From an uncultured Bacilli bacterium (GTDB lineage: Bacteria > Bacillota_I > Bacilli_A > RF39 > UBA660): a stretch of 34,993 nt of DNA. The notes beneath the pieces were generated by a model. It ran no database searches. It was given only the letters and a program-made list of their open reading frames with translations, and was not told the DNA's origin. Shown here one piece after another: positions 16,464-25,464 of the stretch. Position numbers and translations under genes: made by a program. Numbering within the stretch: the stretch's first letter is position 1; each line of letters opens with the position of its first letter. Location: contig CAKOIY010000005.1 in the NCBI GenBank assembly GCA_934087515.1, positions 1-34,993 of the forward strand, read 5' to 3'.

Positions 16464-16559
16464 ATGAATAAGAAGTTTCAAAAAATTGTTATATTTATAA
16501 TGCTATTTGGATTACTTGGTTCTTCATTAGCAGTTTCATTACTATATTTATTAAGATAA
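16464..16559 (+). CDS. Prli42-like 31-aa membrane miniprotein (DUF4044-like)
   Basis: A 31-codon gene with a strong GGAGGG Shine-Dalgarno 5 nt ahead of its ATG and a good promoter at 16413. The peptide has a basic start (MNKKFQK), a single hydrophobic helix (IVIFIMLFGLLGSSLAVSLL) and a terminal Arg. It resembles Listeria/Bacillus Prli42 and related DUF4044 proteins in length, in the NKK-x-QKIV opening and in the ML-x-x-LLxS core. Prli42 tethers the stressosome to the membrane in Listeria; no stressosome gene is in this window. It is followed 45 nt later by the UPF0316 gene. Confidence 0.65.
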   Translation: MNKKFQKIVIFIMLFGLLGSSLAVSLLYLLR

Positions 16560-16604
16560 ATTATTATTTTGGAAGAAAATGTTCATACTAATTATGGTGA
16601 TTGT

Positions 16605-17126
16605 ATGAGCATTTTCTTTTTATGTATAAAAATCTTTTTTGTTAGAATTGTAGATGTAACTCTAGGAACTCTGAGAACAATAATTACAGTAAAAGATAAA
16701 ATATTCCTAGCAAGTGTCATTGGTTTTTTTGAAGTTTTAGTCTGGTTCCTAATTGCTAAAGAAGCTCTAGATACTGCATCCAGTAGTGTTTTAGTGGGAA
16801 TATTCTATGCATTAGGATTTGCCTGTGGTACTTATATTGGAGGCAAATTATCTCAAAAATTTATAAAAGGAAATTTAACTGTTCAAGTAATAACTACTAA
16901 CGCTACTACTAAATGGGTTAATTCTCTAAGAAAAAATGGCTTTGCAGTATCTGTTATGGACATAAATCAAAAAGAAAATGAACCAGATAAATATATGTTC
17001 TTTATCGAAATAAATAAAAATGATTTTAGCAAATTACATGGTTTAATAAAACAATTTGATAAAAATGCTTTTATAGTAGTAAATGAAAGTAAAACAGTAA
17101 TAAATGGGTACTTTTCTAATAAATAA
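16605..17126 (+). CDS. UPF0316 (DUF5698/DUF2179) membrane protein
   Basis: 173 aa. Three hydrophobic helices (about residues 1-85) contain the family signature RIVDVTLGTLRTIITVKDK and GFFEVLVWFLIAKEAL, then GFACGTYIGGKLSQKF. A C-terminal DUF2179 domain follows (VQVITTNATTKWVNSLRKNGFAVSV ... YMFFIEINKND), a small ferredoxin-like fold also seen in YitT proteins. Function unknown. I use ATG 16605, with GGTGAT ahead of it, because the family starts just before the first helix. An in-frame TTG at 16569 lacks an RBS. Probably cotranscribed with the Prli42-like gene. Confidence 0.85.
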   Translation: MSIFFLCIKIFFVRIVDVTLGTLRTIITVKDKIFLASVIGFFEVLVWFLIAKEALDTASSSVLVGIFYALGFACGTYIGGKLSQKFIKGNLTVQVITTNATTKWVNSLRKNGFAVSVMDINQKENEPDKYMFFIEINKNDFSKLHGLIKQFDKNAFIVVNESKTVINGYFSNK

Positions 17127-17146
17127 TACAATATATCTAAAAAAAG

Positions 17147-17190
17147 AAAAAAACTGATAAATAAGTACAAACTCAAATATCAGTTTTTTT
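17147..17190. terminator. Bidirectional terminator between UPF0316 and histidine kinase genes
   Basis: AAACTGATA (17151-17159) and TATCAGTTT (17178-17186) are extended by flanking A and T runs to about 12 bp. T-runs follow in both orientations. It serves the two convergent genes. Confidence 0.8.
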
Positions 17191-18668
17191 TATATATTCT
17201 CTTTCCTTTTTTCGTTTCCTTTTTTAGTCTTTGTTATAGTTTTAATTTTTCTTGTACTACCATTAGTTTTTTTCTTATTTGCATCAACTATTTGACATTC
17301 AAAATAAAAGCAAGTTCCCTTATTAATCTTTGAATCAATTCCATAGTTAAACTTATGGTCTTCTAATATTTCTTTTACTATTGAAAGCCCAAGTCCAGTA
17401 CCTACAGTTGTTCTGCGATGTCTTTTATTAATTCTAAAATATTTATTCCAAACTAATTTTTTATCCTCCTCAGAAATGCCATTTCCAGTATCAATTATAT
17501 TAATTCTTAAAATATTGTCATTAACTTCAAAATTAATTTTTACTTTTTTATCATCACCAGTATAGTTAATAGCATTATTTACCAAATTATATATAACTCT
17601 TTCTATAGACTTTCTATCAGCAAATATAATATAATCCTTAGTTTCATTAAATTCAAAAGTATAACCATCATTCTTATAAATAGCAAATCTTTCTAAAATA
17701 GTTTTTATTTCTTCTTTAATATTAATTTTTTCAAGTTTTAATTCAGTCTTATTATTTTCCATTCTGGATAAAAGAAGTATATCATTAACAAGCATATTAA
17801 GTCTTTCAGCTTCATCAATTATAATATTTAAATCACGTTCTCTTTTCTTTTTATTATTATAATTTAAATCCCTTGCAGATGCTGCATAAGCTTCAATCAT
17901 GGTAAGTGGAGTTTTTAAATCATGACTAACATTCGCCAAAAACTCTTTTCTTAATTCTTCGGTTTTGCTAAGCTCTTTAGCAGTGTCATTTAAAGTATTC
18001 GCAAGTTCCTTAAGCTCAAGCACTTCAGTTTCACATGTAAACTTAACCTCACTACTCTTATCAGCTAGCTTTTTAGCAGAAGAATTAATTTTTAAAATAG
18101 GATCAGCAATTCTTCTTGAAAAATAATATGAAATAATAAACGATAAAAACAAAATAATAAATGTTACATACACAAATTGTCCTTTAAGCAAACTTATGCT
18201 CTTATCCATAGGCTCTAGAGATGAATTTGCAAAAACATAAGTATCATTATCAAGTTTTTTTCCATAAACTAAAGACTTATTATTATATCTATTATTAATA
18301 AATTCCAACTTAAGATACTTTTTATCACTATTCATAAAATTATTAGTAATTACAGATAACACCTTATTACTCTTATCAGCACAGTGTTTATAATTATCAG
18401 AATAAAACACTAATTTTTCTTTGCTTATTATTTGAATACACACTTCATTGTCAAGAGAAAGTTCATTAAAAAGAACTTCAGAATTTTCTTTTTTTATATT
18501 TCTTTCAATAGATTCAACAGTTTGTTCCAAGTTATTGGTTTGACTAATTTTATAATAAGAATTAAAAAAAACAATTTGAAAAAAATATAAAAATCCCAAC
18601 ATAATACCAGAAAATATCAAGAAATATATCAACAAGTTAACTCTTAGACTTCTAGTCTTTAATTTCAA
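17190..18668 (-). CDS. Sensor histidine kinase (OmpR-family partner)
   Basis: 492 aa membrane kinase. TM1 about 11-35, an extracytoplasmic sensor about 36-162 with two Cys (C77, C96), TM2 about 164-183 and HAMP about 184-237. Then comes HisKA with H249 in LANVSHDLKTPLTM, and HATPase with N-box (VIYNLVNNAINYT), G1 (DTGNGIS) and G2 (GTGLGLSIVKEIL). A Lys/Arg-rich tail of about 25 residues follows. The only supported start is TTG 18668, which overlaps the regulator's stop by 17 nt and has GTGGGG upstream; no ATG lies nearby before TM1. The unusual start plus overlap suggests translational coupling. The signal sensed is unknown. Confidence 0.88.
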   Translation of the reverse strand: MKLKTRSLRVNLLIYFLIFSGIMLGFLYFFQIVFFNSYYKISQTNNLEQTVESIERNIKKENSEVLFNELSLDNEVCIQIISKEKLVFYSDNYKHCADKSNKVLSVITNNFMNSDKKYLKLEFINNRYNNKSLVYGKKLDNDTYVFANSSLEPMDKSISLLKGQFVYVTFIILFLSFIISYYFSRRIADPILKINSSAKKLADKSSEVKFTCETEVLELKELANTLNDTAKELSKTEELRKEFLANVSHDLKTPLTMIEAYAASARDLNYNNKKKRERDLNIIIDEAERLNMLVNDILLLSRMENNKTELKLEKINIKEEIKTILERFAIYKNDGYTFEFNETKDYIIFADRKSIERVIYNLVNNAINYTGDDKKVKINFEVNDNILRINIIDTGNGISEEDKKLVWNKYFRINKRHRRTTVGTGLGLSIVKEILEDHKFNYGIDSKINKGTCFYFECQIVDANKKKTNGSTRKIKTITKTKKGNEKRKENI

Positions 18669-19317
18669 ATTTGTACCCCACAGCTCTTACAGTTTTTATT
18701 AAATTTCTATATTCACCTAAATTATTTCTTAACATTTTAATATGTGTATCAATGGTTCTATCATCTCCAAAAAAATCATAACCCCATACTTTACTAAGTA
18801 ATTGTTCTCTGGATAACGCTACATTTTTATTATCAATAAAATATATTAACAAATTATATTCCTTTGGAGTAAGCATTACTTCCTTATCATTAATAATAAC
18901 ACTATGCCCTATCTTATCAATTTTTAAATTCTTATAAACAAATAAATTATCGCCACTTCCATTGCTTCTTTTAAGAATAGCTCTTATTCTAGCCATCAAC
19001 TCTTTAGGAGAAAATGGTTTAGTCATATAATCATCTACTCCTAAATCAAATCCCAATAATTTATCTGCTTCTTCACTTCTTGCTGAAAGTACAATAGTTG
19101 GAATATTTTTAATATCTTTAATTTGTCTATAAGAAGTATAACCATCAAGTTTAGGCATCATTAAATCTAAAATAATAATATCATAATCATTATTTTTCAC
19201 TTTTTCTATTGCCTCTAGCCCATCACATGCTTCATCAGTAAGATAACCTTCATTATGACAATACTCTACTATTATATTTCTTATAAGTTCTTCATCATCT
19301 ACAACTAATACTTTCAT
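18652..19317 (-). CDS. OmpR/PhoB-family response regulator
   Basis: 221 aa. The receiver domain has acidic pocket D7-D8, phosphoacceptor D51 (IILDLMMPKLDGY) and conserved K100 (MTKPFSP). The winged-helix output domain contains LTPKEYNLLIYF, REQLLSKVWGYDFFGDDRTIDTHI and TVRAVGYKFE, as in PhoB/WalR-like regulators. GGAATGAT precedes the ATG. It is the first gene of the two-component operon; its promoter is overlapped by a 17-bp palindrome. Confidence 0.93.
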   Translation of the reverse strand: MKVLVVDDEELIRNIIVEYCHNEGYLTDEACDGLEAIEKVKNNDYDIIILDLMMPKLDGYTSYRQIKDIKNIPTIVLSARSEEADKLLGFDLGVDDYMTKPFSPKELMARIRAILKRSNGSGDNLFVYKNLKIDKIGHSVIINDKEVMLTPKEYNLLIYFIDNKNVALSREQLLSKVWGYDFFGDDRTIDTHIKMLRNNLGEYRNLIKTVRAVGYKFEIKD

Positions 19318-19398
19318 TTTAAGATCATTCCTTTCTTTACTATTTATAAGATATATAATTTAAAATAAGAAACTATTGCGTTTATATCTCATAAAATA

Positions 19399-19437
19399 AT
19401 TATATCATATATTAAAAAAGACCTAAAGTCTTTAGGT
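19399..19437 (-). promoter_or_regulatory. Promoter of two-component operon overlapped by a perfect palindrome
   Basis: On the minus strand TGATATAAT (plus 19399-19407) is an extended -10. The -35 position 17 bp upstream falls on TTTAGG, inside the palindrome ACCTAAAG-T-CTTTAGGT (19421-19437). The palindrome could be an operator. Read as RNA on the minus strand it also forms a hairpin followed by CTTTTTT, so a terminator is the alternative reading. Confidence 0.5.
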
Positions 19438-19755
19438 TTTAAAAAAATTGAAAGAGGCAAAGTAAATATATTTGATATGGATTTGGTTTATTTTTGGTTA
19501 AGGTTTGTAATAAACTAACAATTTATAAATATTAAAAAATTCTAATATTAATTATTATATAAAAAATAAAAGTGAAAACTAATTTTATAACCTCTTTCAT
19601 TTACATTCTATAAAACAGATGTGGAAATAATAAGTAAATTTTATGAAACTTTTGTGAAATACTCTAAAGTTAAAAATTAAAACTAAAAAAGTGAATTTAA
19701 TTTTAAAAAAATAATGATAACTATTCATTAAACTTTAATTATTTATTACCAATTT

Positions 19756-19789
19756 TTATCTAATATAAAAAATTATATTATGTAGATAA
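19756..19789 (+). promoter_or_regulatory. Inverted repeat upstream of the SpoIVB-type gene
   Basis: TTATCTA (19756-19762) and TAGATAA (19783-19789) flank further complementary AT sequence and lie 33 nt ahead of the start codon. It overlaps any likely promoter and may be an operator; in DNA this AT-rich it could also be chance. Confidence 0.3.
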
Positions 19790-19821
19790 TAATAATGTAG
19801 TTTGTTTAAGGAGTTGATTAA

Positions 19822-20787
19822 ATGATTTTTAAAAACAAACTATTAATGATTCTTTTAATAACTACTTTTAGTATACCACTTTCAGTTTTTGCTTATTCAG
19901 ATAAAGTAATAGTTGGAGGAGATAATGTTGGTATAGAAGTAAACTCTAGTGGTGTTTTGGTTGTAGGTTATTATAGTATAAACGGGAAAACTCCAGGTAA
20001 AGAAGCTGGTCTTAAAATTGGAGATATTATCTTAAAGGTAGATGATACTGTTATTCATGGGATAACTGATCTATCAAAACATTTTAATGATAAATCTTTA
20101 AAAATAACCTATAAAAGAGGAAATGAAATTAATACCACTACTCTTAACTTAGTAAAAGATGGAAAAATCTATAAAACAGGTCTATACGTCAAAGATAGTA
20201 TAATTGGTATAGGAACTCTTACTTTTATTGATCCTGCAACCAAAAGATTTGGGGCCTTGGGTCATGAAATATTAGAACAAACTACAAAAACAAAATTTGA
20301 AATAAAGGATGGAAAAATATTTGAATCAAATGTAACAGGGATAGAAAAAGCAAACCGTGGCTCAGTTGGAGAAAAAAACGCTATATATAATGAAGATAAT
20401 GTATATGGAAAAATAGATAAAAACGACGAAACAGGTATATATGGAAATTACAAAAATTCTTATAATAAAAATAATTTACTGCCTATTTCAAATGATATAA
20501 ACATAGGTAAAGCCAAAATAAAAACAGTAATTTATGGTAAAAACAAACAAGATTTTGATATCAATATATTAAGCATTGATAAAAACCATAAAACTAAAAA
20601 TATTCTATTTGAAGTAACTGATACTACCTTATTATCAAAAGGAAATGGTATAGTTCAAGGAATGAGTGGTTCCCCTATAATACAAGATAATAAACTAATA
20701 GGTGCGGTAACTCACGTTGTAGTTGATAACCCTCAAAGAGGCTATGGTATACTAATAACAAATATGTTAAAAGAATCAGAAAAATAG
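19822..20787 (+). CDS. spoIVB: SpoIVB-type S55 serine peptidase with PDZ domain
   Basis: 321 aa, exported. A signal peptide/anchor (about 1-24) is followed by a PDZ domain (about 30-108: GKEAGLKIGDIILKVDD). The S55 peptidase domain has the full triad in family positions: H148 (GALGHEI), D267 (VTDTTLL) and S282 (GIVQGMSGSPI), with the Asp-Ser spacing of 15 as in Bacillus SpoIVB. GAVTHVVVDNPQRGYGI is the typical ending. In Bacillus, SpoIVB cleaves SpoIVFA to activate sigma-K. Here no SpoIVF or Spo0A gene adjoins it, so the partner is unknown. AAGGAG supports the start. Confidence 0.88.
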   Translation: MIFKNKLLMILLITTFSIPLSVFAYSDKVIVGGDNVGIEVNSSGVLVVGYYSINGKTPGKEAGLKIGDIILKVDDTVIHGITDLSKHFNDKSLKITYKRGNEINTTTLNLVKDGKIYKTGLYVKDSIIGIGTLTFIDPATKRFGALGHEILEQTTKTKFEIKDGKIFESNVTGIEKANRGSVGEKNAIYNEDNVYGKIDKNDETGIYGNYKNSYNKNNLLPISNDINIGKAKIKTVIYGKNKQDFDINILSIDKNHKTKNILFEVTDTTLLSKGNGIVQGMSGSPIIQDNKLIGAVTHVVVDNPQRGYGILITNMLKESEK

Positions 20788-20816
20788 AGCAACCTCATTT
20801 TGCTCTATTTTCTTTT
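20781..20816 (+). terminator. Terminator of the SpoIVB-type gene
   Basis: AAAATAGAGCAA (20781-20792) pairs with TTGCTCTATTTT (20800-20811), followed by CTTTT. The hairpin overlaps the end of the coding region. Confidence 0.8.
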
Positions 20817-20869
20817 GTTCTATGCTCAAATATCTATAAAAATGTTATAAATACTAAAATCTAATAATT

Positions 20870-23800
20870 TTACATTTTGATTTTAACCATTTTTGAAAAG
20901 CTACTATATACTTTCTTACCATTTTCTATTTTATAAGCTTTTATTTTATAATAATACATTTTTCCTTTTTTAAGTTTTTTATTTGTTATACAAGTATTAT
21001 TAGTATATTTTAAATACACATATTTTTTTGTTTTTGCATTATACCTATATAAAGCATAGTATTTAGCGCCACTAGTTTTCTTCCATGTTAATTTAACACT
21101 TGTCCTATTAAGTTTTTTTACTTTTAAATTTGTTGGAGTGCTTAAAAATGGTTTTGCCTTAACAATTTTTGAAAAATTACTATAATAATATTTGTCATTT
21201 TGCACTTTATAGGCTCTTATTTTATAATAAGAATAATATCCTGTTTTGTTTCGGTAAGTTGTAATTAAATTATTTGTGTTTGTAGTTTTAATAAGAGTAT
21301 ATTTATTTTTATCATATTTATATACTTGGTAACCATCAACATTACTTTGCTTGTTCCAAGTTAATCTTATACTAATATAATTTAAAGCTTTAGCCTTGAG
21401 ATTAGTAGGAATACTAACTTTTATATCAATTTTTTTCCATTTAGCATACAAAGTTATATTTTGTTTAATTGTTATTTTTGTTATCTTTGTGTTATATGTT
21501 TTTTCAAGATACCAACCTTCAAAAGTATATCCATCTCTAGTTGGATTATTTAACATTATTGTTTCATTATAATTATAAGAGTTTAAATTATTTTTATGAT
21601 TTACTCCACCATTTAAATTATAAGATATATCATACTTTTTAATAATCCATTTAGCATACAAATCAATATCACTATTTCCAGATATTTCAGTTGCTTTCTT
21701 AGTATAATTAGCATCCGTATACCAACCTTCAAAAGTATAACCTTTCCTACTTGGAGCATATAATTTCTTTATTTCGTTTTCATTATAACTACTAGAATTA
21801 TTTAAATTATTTATCCCTCCATCTAAATGATACGTTATTTTATATTTATCGCTTACCCATTTTACATATAAAGTTTCACTTCTTTGTGGTATATAATTTG
21901 AACCAGGTAAACCAACTTTTTTAGTTAAACTATCATCACTGTAATAACCTTCAATTCTATAATCATCTACTTGTATGTCTGGTAATTTTATCTTAGAAGT
22001 CTCATATTTAGCATAAATTGTATGATTCTTAGTTGTAATTAATTTAGTATTATTTTGAATTTTACTAGTAAGTTCTTTATCACTGTACCAACCTTCAAAA
22101 GTATTTTTACTTTCAAGTTTATTGCCATACTCACTAGAAACACTCTTATTATAATTAATTGTTACTTTATATGGCTCCTTAGAAGGAATTGTTAAATTTT
22201 TATACGTACTAAAAGCAATATATGAAGTCTCCTTACCTTTTCCACCATTAAAATTATAATTTATAGTAGTTCCAATTCTCGATGGTCTTAAAACGCAAAA
22301 CAAATCCTTAGAATATATTTCAGCCATTTTTTGAAATCCAGTTTTACCAGATAGACTATTTTTATCATACTCGCTAATTCCATTTTTAGTATACTCTATA
22401 AATATTGGATACCCTGCACTATCTTGACCTTTATACATAAAAATATTAAGTTTTTGCATATTATTTGAAATAGTAATAATCAAATCTCCATACTCAAAAT
22501 TATTTAATCCCATTCCAGAATAGAAAGAATTATTTCTAGCAGTAATCATCTTTTCACGATCTCCATTATCATTTCCATGAAGCACTCTTCCGCCATACAT
22601 ACCAGGTACTAACATATCATGAATTGTCTTTAAAGTTCCTATTAAACTATTAATATTAGTCTGATTTTTAGTATAATAAATAGTCTTTGTTTCATTTTTA
22701 GCAGTTACATTGGTCTTGTTAAATATTGCAGAAACAATATTATTTATATTTAAATACCCTAAATCTAAATCAAAAGAATTATAATAAAGCATCTTTATAA
22801 ACTCATCATCTGAAAGACTTATTTTGTTTTTTAAAGAATCTAAATCATACTTATAACTATTTGAAGAACTAGTTTTATAACTAATCTTATTTAAACTAAT
22901 TAATTGATTTATCTTATTTAAACTATCTTCAACAGTCTTAGTACTTACACCATTAAATGTTGGATTAACTGAAGTCTTAATATTTCCTAAAGTTAAGACT
23001 TTATTATTTTCAGTAATTATATTAATTTTATCATTATTAATAATTCCCTCTTTTAAAGGAATGACTTTATAAGTATAGGTATAGGTAGGATTAGAAGCAC
23101 TATAAACATTTGTTTCCATTTTAGAATTTGGTTTTATTTCATTAATTTTCCAAGTTATAGTCTTACTTTTCTCATCATAAGTACAATTATTATTACAACT
23201 ACCACTTATATACTTAGTATTAATAGGGATTTGACTAGTTATTGTTAAATTCTTATAGTTATATTTTGAGGACTTTTCACTATAATTCCAAGTATAATTT
23301 TTTCTTTCACAAGCACTTTTTGTGTAAGCACTACTTCTACTACAATAACTATAATTAGCTTTATTTTGAATTTGTATAACATATTTTATAGAATCATCTA
23401 AATTAACAGAATTATAAGCACTTAAAGCATTACTTAAATTACTGTCTTGATAAGTTTTATCTATCATAGCATAATGATCAATTCTTAATCGTGATAATTC
23501 CTTTCTTGCCAATGAATTTTTAATCAAACTTTTATCTATAGCCTTAGAAAAAGAACTGGAATCATCTTTAAAAGAACAAGAATCAACATTACAAAACTGA
23601 TTAATTGGTCTTTGAACGCTTACTCTATAGCCTATTATAGTACTAGATTCAGAAAGAATTATATCTTTTAAATAATCAATAGTATCATACCTAACACTGT
23701 AAGTATCATCTCCAGGACTATTCATAGAACCATCTTCATTATATGTATAATCATAACCAGTAGAATGAATTAATCCTTGCTCATTATCATTTATTTCGTT

Positions 23801-24607
23801 TCCAACATAAATCATAACATGACCTTTATTACTAGTTGCAGAACCATCACTATTTTTTACTCTAAACGCATAAGTTAACATATCGCCTGGTTGTAATATT
23901 TCTTTAATCTCGTTATAAACCTTTTCTTGCTTGCCATTTATTTGATTTTGTATTTCTTTAACAGTAGTGCCTGTAGCTTCAAAATAATATACAGCCTGAG
24001 TTTTATTACTCTTACTATTGTTTATATACGCTCCAGTTACAGTGCTAAAATTAGTTTTACTTTGAGATGCTACATTTTTAGAAATATTAGCATAGTACGC
24101 TCCATCATTATCTAATCCCATGTTATTTAACATTTGTTTATATAAGCTTTGAGTTTGTTTAGTAGTATAAAATACTGCTGGAAAAGCCTTTATATTACTA
24201 GTAGTCATATTGTAATACCCATACTTTTTACCATTTTTAAAATAACTATAACGTGATCCTTGATAATAATCAGAAAAATCATAACCTAAACCATATTTAT
24301 AAGTTATACCTGCAAAACTACTACAATCTATAAAATATTTATTTGCACGACTAATTGCCTCTGGGGAATGAATAAAACTTCTCCATGTATATGTGCCTCC
24401 AATATTGGTATTTTTAAAACCATAACTAGAATCTTTAAGATATTGTCCATAATCTGAAAATAAATTATTATAATAGTAACTCAGTGCTGTAGATGTTACC
24501 ATATCTTGCATATCTTTTCTTGAGTATTCTTCAGCATTTACATTTGTTATTAGTATTATTGGTACAAAAAATAGTATAATTGTTAGTATTTTATTTCTAA
24601 GTCTCAT
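20870..24607 (-). CDS. Large secreted NlpC/P60-like protein with B-repeats and Fn3 domains
   Basis: 1245 aa. A signal peptide is cleaved near NVNA-EEYS (25/26). Domain 1 (about 30-330) has an NlpC/P60-like triad: C95 in FIDCSSFAG, H263 in GDML...GHVMIYVG and H281 in GLIHSTG. The Cys-to-His gap (168 residues) is far longer than usual, so a large insert is present. Next come a helical/DUF11-like beta region with Cys pairs (about 330-550) and a second GDL-type block (YGDLIITIS, IFMYKG) without Cys/His. Four InlB-type B-repeat units follow (FEGWY/IEGYY, about 782-1067), then two Fn3 domains (about 1065-1245). There is no LPXTG or lipobox. Probably a wall hydrolase or adhesin. AGGATG precedes the ATG. 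Confidence 0.75.
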   Translation of the reverse strand: MRLRNKILTIILFFVPIILITNVNAEEYSRKDMQDMVTSTALSYYYNNLFSDYGQYLKDSSYGFKNTNIGGTYTWRSFIHSPEAISRANKYFIDCSSFAGITYKYGLGYDFSDYYQGSRYSYFKNGKKYGYYNMTTSNIKAFPAVFYTTKQTQSLYKQMLNNMGLDNDGAYYANISKNVASQSKTNFSTVTGAYINNSKSNKTQAVYYFEATGTTVKEIQNQINGKQEKVYNEIKEILQPGDMLTYAFRVKNSDGSATSNKGHVMIYVGNEINDNEQGLIHSTGYDYTYNEDGSMNSPGDDTYSVRYDTIDYLKDIILSESSTIIGYRVSVQRPINQFCNVDSCSFKDDSSSFSKAIDKSLIKNSLARKELSRLRIDHYAMIDKTYQDSNLSNALSAYNSVNLDDSIKYVIQIQNKANYSYCSRSSAYTKSACERKNYTWNYSEKSSKYNYKNLTITSQIPINTKYISGSCNNNCTYDEKSKTITWKINEIKPNSKMETNVYSASNPTYTYTYKVIPLKEGIINNDKINIITENNKVLTLGNIKTSVNPTFNGVSTKTVEDSLNKINQLISLNKISYKTSSSNSYKYDLDSLKNKISLSDDEFIKMLYYNSFDLDLGYLNINNIVSAIFNKTNVTAKNETKTIYYTKNQTNINSLIGTLKTIHDMLVPGMYGGRVLHGNDNGDREKMITARNNSFYSGMGLNNFEYGDLIITISNNMQKLNIFMYKGQDSAGYPIFIEYTKNGISEYDKNSLSGKTGFQKMAEIYSKDLFCVLRPSRIGTTINYNFNGGKGKETSYIAFSTYKNLTIPSKEPYKVTINYNKSVSSEYGNKLESKNTFEGWYSDKELTSKIQNNTKLITTKNHTIYAKYETSKIKLPDIQVDDYRIEGYYSDDSLTKKVGLPGSNYIPQRSETLYVKWVSDKYKITYHLDGGINNLNNSSSYNENEIKKLYAPSRKGYTFEGWYTDANYTKKATEISGNSDIDLYAKWIIKKYDISYNLNGGVNHKNNLNSYNYNETIMLNNPTRDGYTFEGWYLEKTYNTKITKITIKQNITLYAKWKKIDIKVSIPTNLKAKALNYISIRLTWNKQSNVDGYQVYKYDKNKYTLIKTTNTNNLITTYRNKTGYYSYYKIRAYKVQNDKYYYSNFSKIVKAKPFLSTPTNLKVKKLNRTSVKLTWKKTSGAKYYALYRYNAKTKKYVYLKYTNNTCITNKKLKKGKMYYYKIKAYKIENGKKVYSSFSKMVKIKM

Positions 24608-24647
24608 TATTACATCCTACCTTTACTTTATAGTATCATTTTACAGT

Positions 24648-24672
24648 AAAAAGTCTACTTATTTAGGTAGAC
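24648..24672 (-). terminator. Terminator of the Tad pilus operon
   Basis: GTCTAC (24653-24658) pairs with GTAGAC (24667-24672) and, on the minus strand, is followed by five T's. It separates the Tad operon from the large NlpC-like gene. Confidence 0.75.
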
Positions 24673-24761
24673 CTTTAAAATTTTATTTATAATCATTACA
24701 ACTTTATATCATAATATTTATCTTATTTATTGACTTTTATACTTTTTTAAAAACATTTATA

Positions 24762-25460
24762 TTAAATAAGACTAACTAGCATTGGCCCTAATAACAATAA
24801 AAGTAAAAGTGGAATAAAGAATACAACACTAACAACACTTATCTTTATCGGTATTTTACTAATAAAAGCTTTTGTTTCTAGTAATCTTTTTTCTCTTATA
24901 TAAGTTATTTGTGAATAAACAGTATCTATTATATTATTACCAAACATATTAGATTGTCTTATATTTAAAATAATATTATTAACTGTATCCGAAGGAATCC
25001 TATACTTTAATTCTTCTAGAGCTTCATCTAAATCTTTACCATAATTTACATCTTTTACTACTTTTTTAAACTCATCAGATAATTCAGAATTAATATTATT
25101 AGTAGTTACTTCAATCGCAGTTTTTATATTTCTACCAGCTTCTAAAGACAAAACTAATATTTCAAAAAAATATAATGAATCTTTTTCTATAATTCTTCTT
25201 CTCTTCTCTATTTTTTGATCAATTACTACTGGAAAAAATAATTCATATACTAAAAATGTTATAATCGGAGCAATAAAATAACCAAAATCAACAAAATATA
25301 ATATGCCTATAAATACAATTATACTAATAAACAATCTTGTATTTAATAAATTAACAGCATCTAATTTATTATTAACTCCTAATAAATTAGTCTTTTCTTC
25401 TGCCATTTTTATGTTTTTCTTACTATATATTCTATAACTTAAACTTTTTTTATTTTTCAT
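24762..25460 (-). CDS. tadC: TadC-like T2SSF-domain membrane platform protein
   Basis: 232 aa. Hydrophobic helices lie near residues 46-80 and at the C-terminus (about 205-232). Between them is a T2SSF/GspF domain: ILVLSLEAGRNIKTAIEVTTNN, EFKKVVKDVNYGKDLDEALEELKYRIPSDTVNNIILNIRQS. In Tad systems TadC pairs with TadB as the inner-membrane platform on which TadA acts. Last gene of the operon, 4 nt after tadB; AGGATTG is the likely RBS. Confidence 0.82.
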   Translation of the reverse strand: MKNKKSLSYRIYSKKNIKMAEEKTNLLGVNNKLDAVNLLNTRLFISIIVFIGILYFVDFGYFIAPIITFLVYELFFPVVIDQKIEKRRRIIEKDSLYFFEILVLSLEAGRNIKTAIEVTTNNINSELSDEFKKVVKDVNYGKDLDEALEELKYRIPSDTVNNIILNIRQSNMFGNNIIDTVYSQITYIREKRLLETKAFISKIPIKISVVSVVFFIPLLLLLLLGPMLVSLI

Positions 25461-25464
25461 ATTA

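Larger units (their letters stand above)
19318..19821. other. 504-bp divergent intergenic region
   Basis: It lies between the two-component operon (minus) and the SpoIVB-type gene (plus). It contains the promoter and palindrome at 19399-19437. It also has a 9-bp inverted repeat TGAAAGAGG/CCTCTTTCA (19449-19457 and 19591-19599, 133 nt apart) and the TTATCTA/TAGATAA hairpin upstream of the protease gene. A 22-codon minus-strand frame starting at 19600 has no RBS. No other gene was seen. Confidence 0.5.

Noticed and set aside
19535..19600. 22-codon hydrophobic frame on the minus strand
   Set aside because: No Shine-Dalgarno and no clear promoter; AT-rich DNA yields such Ile/Phe frames by chance.
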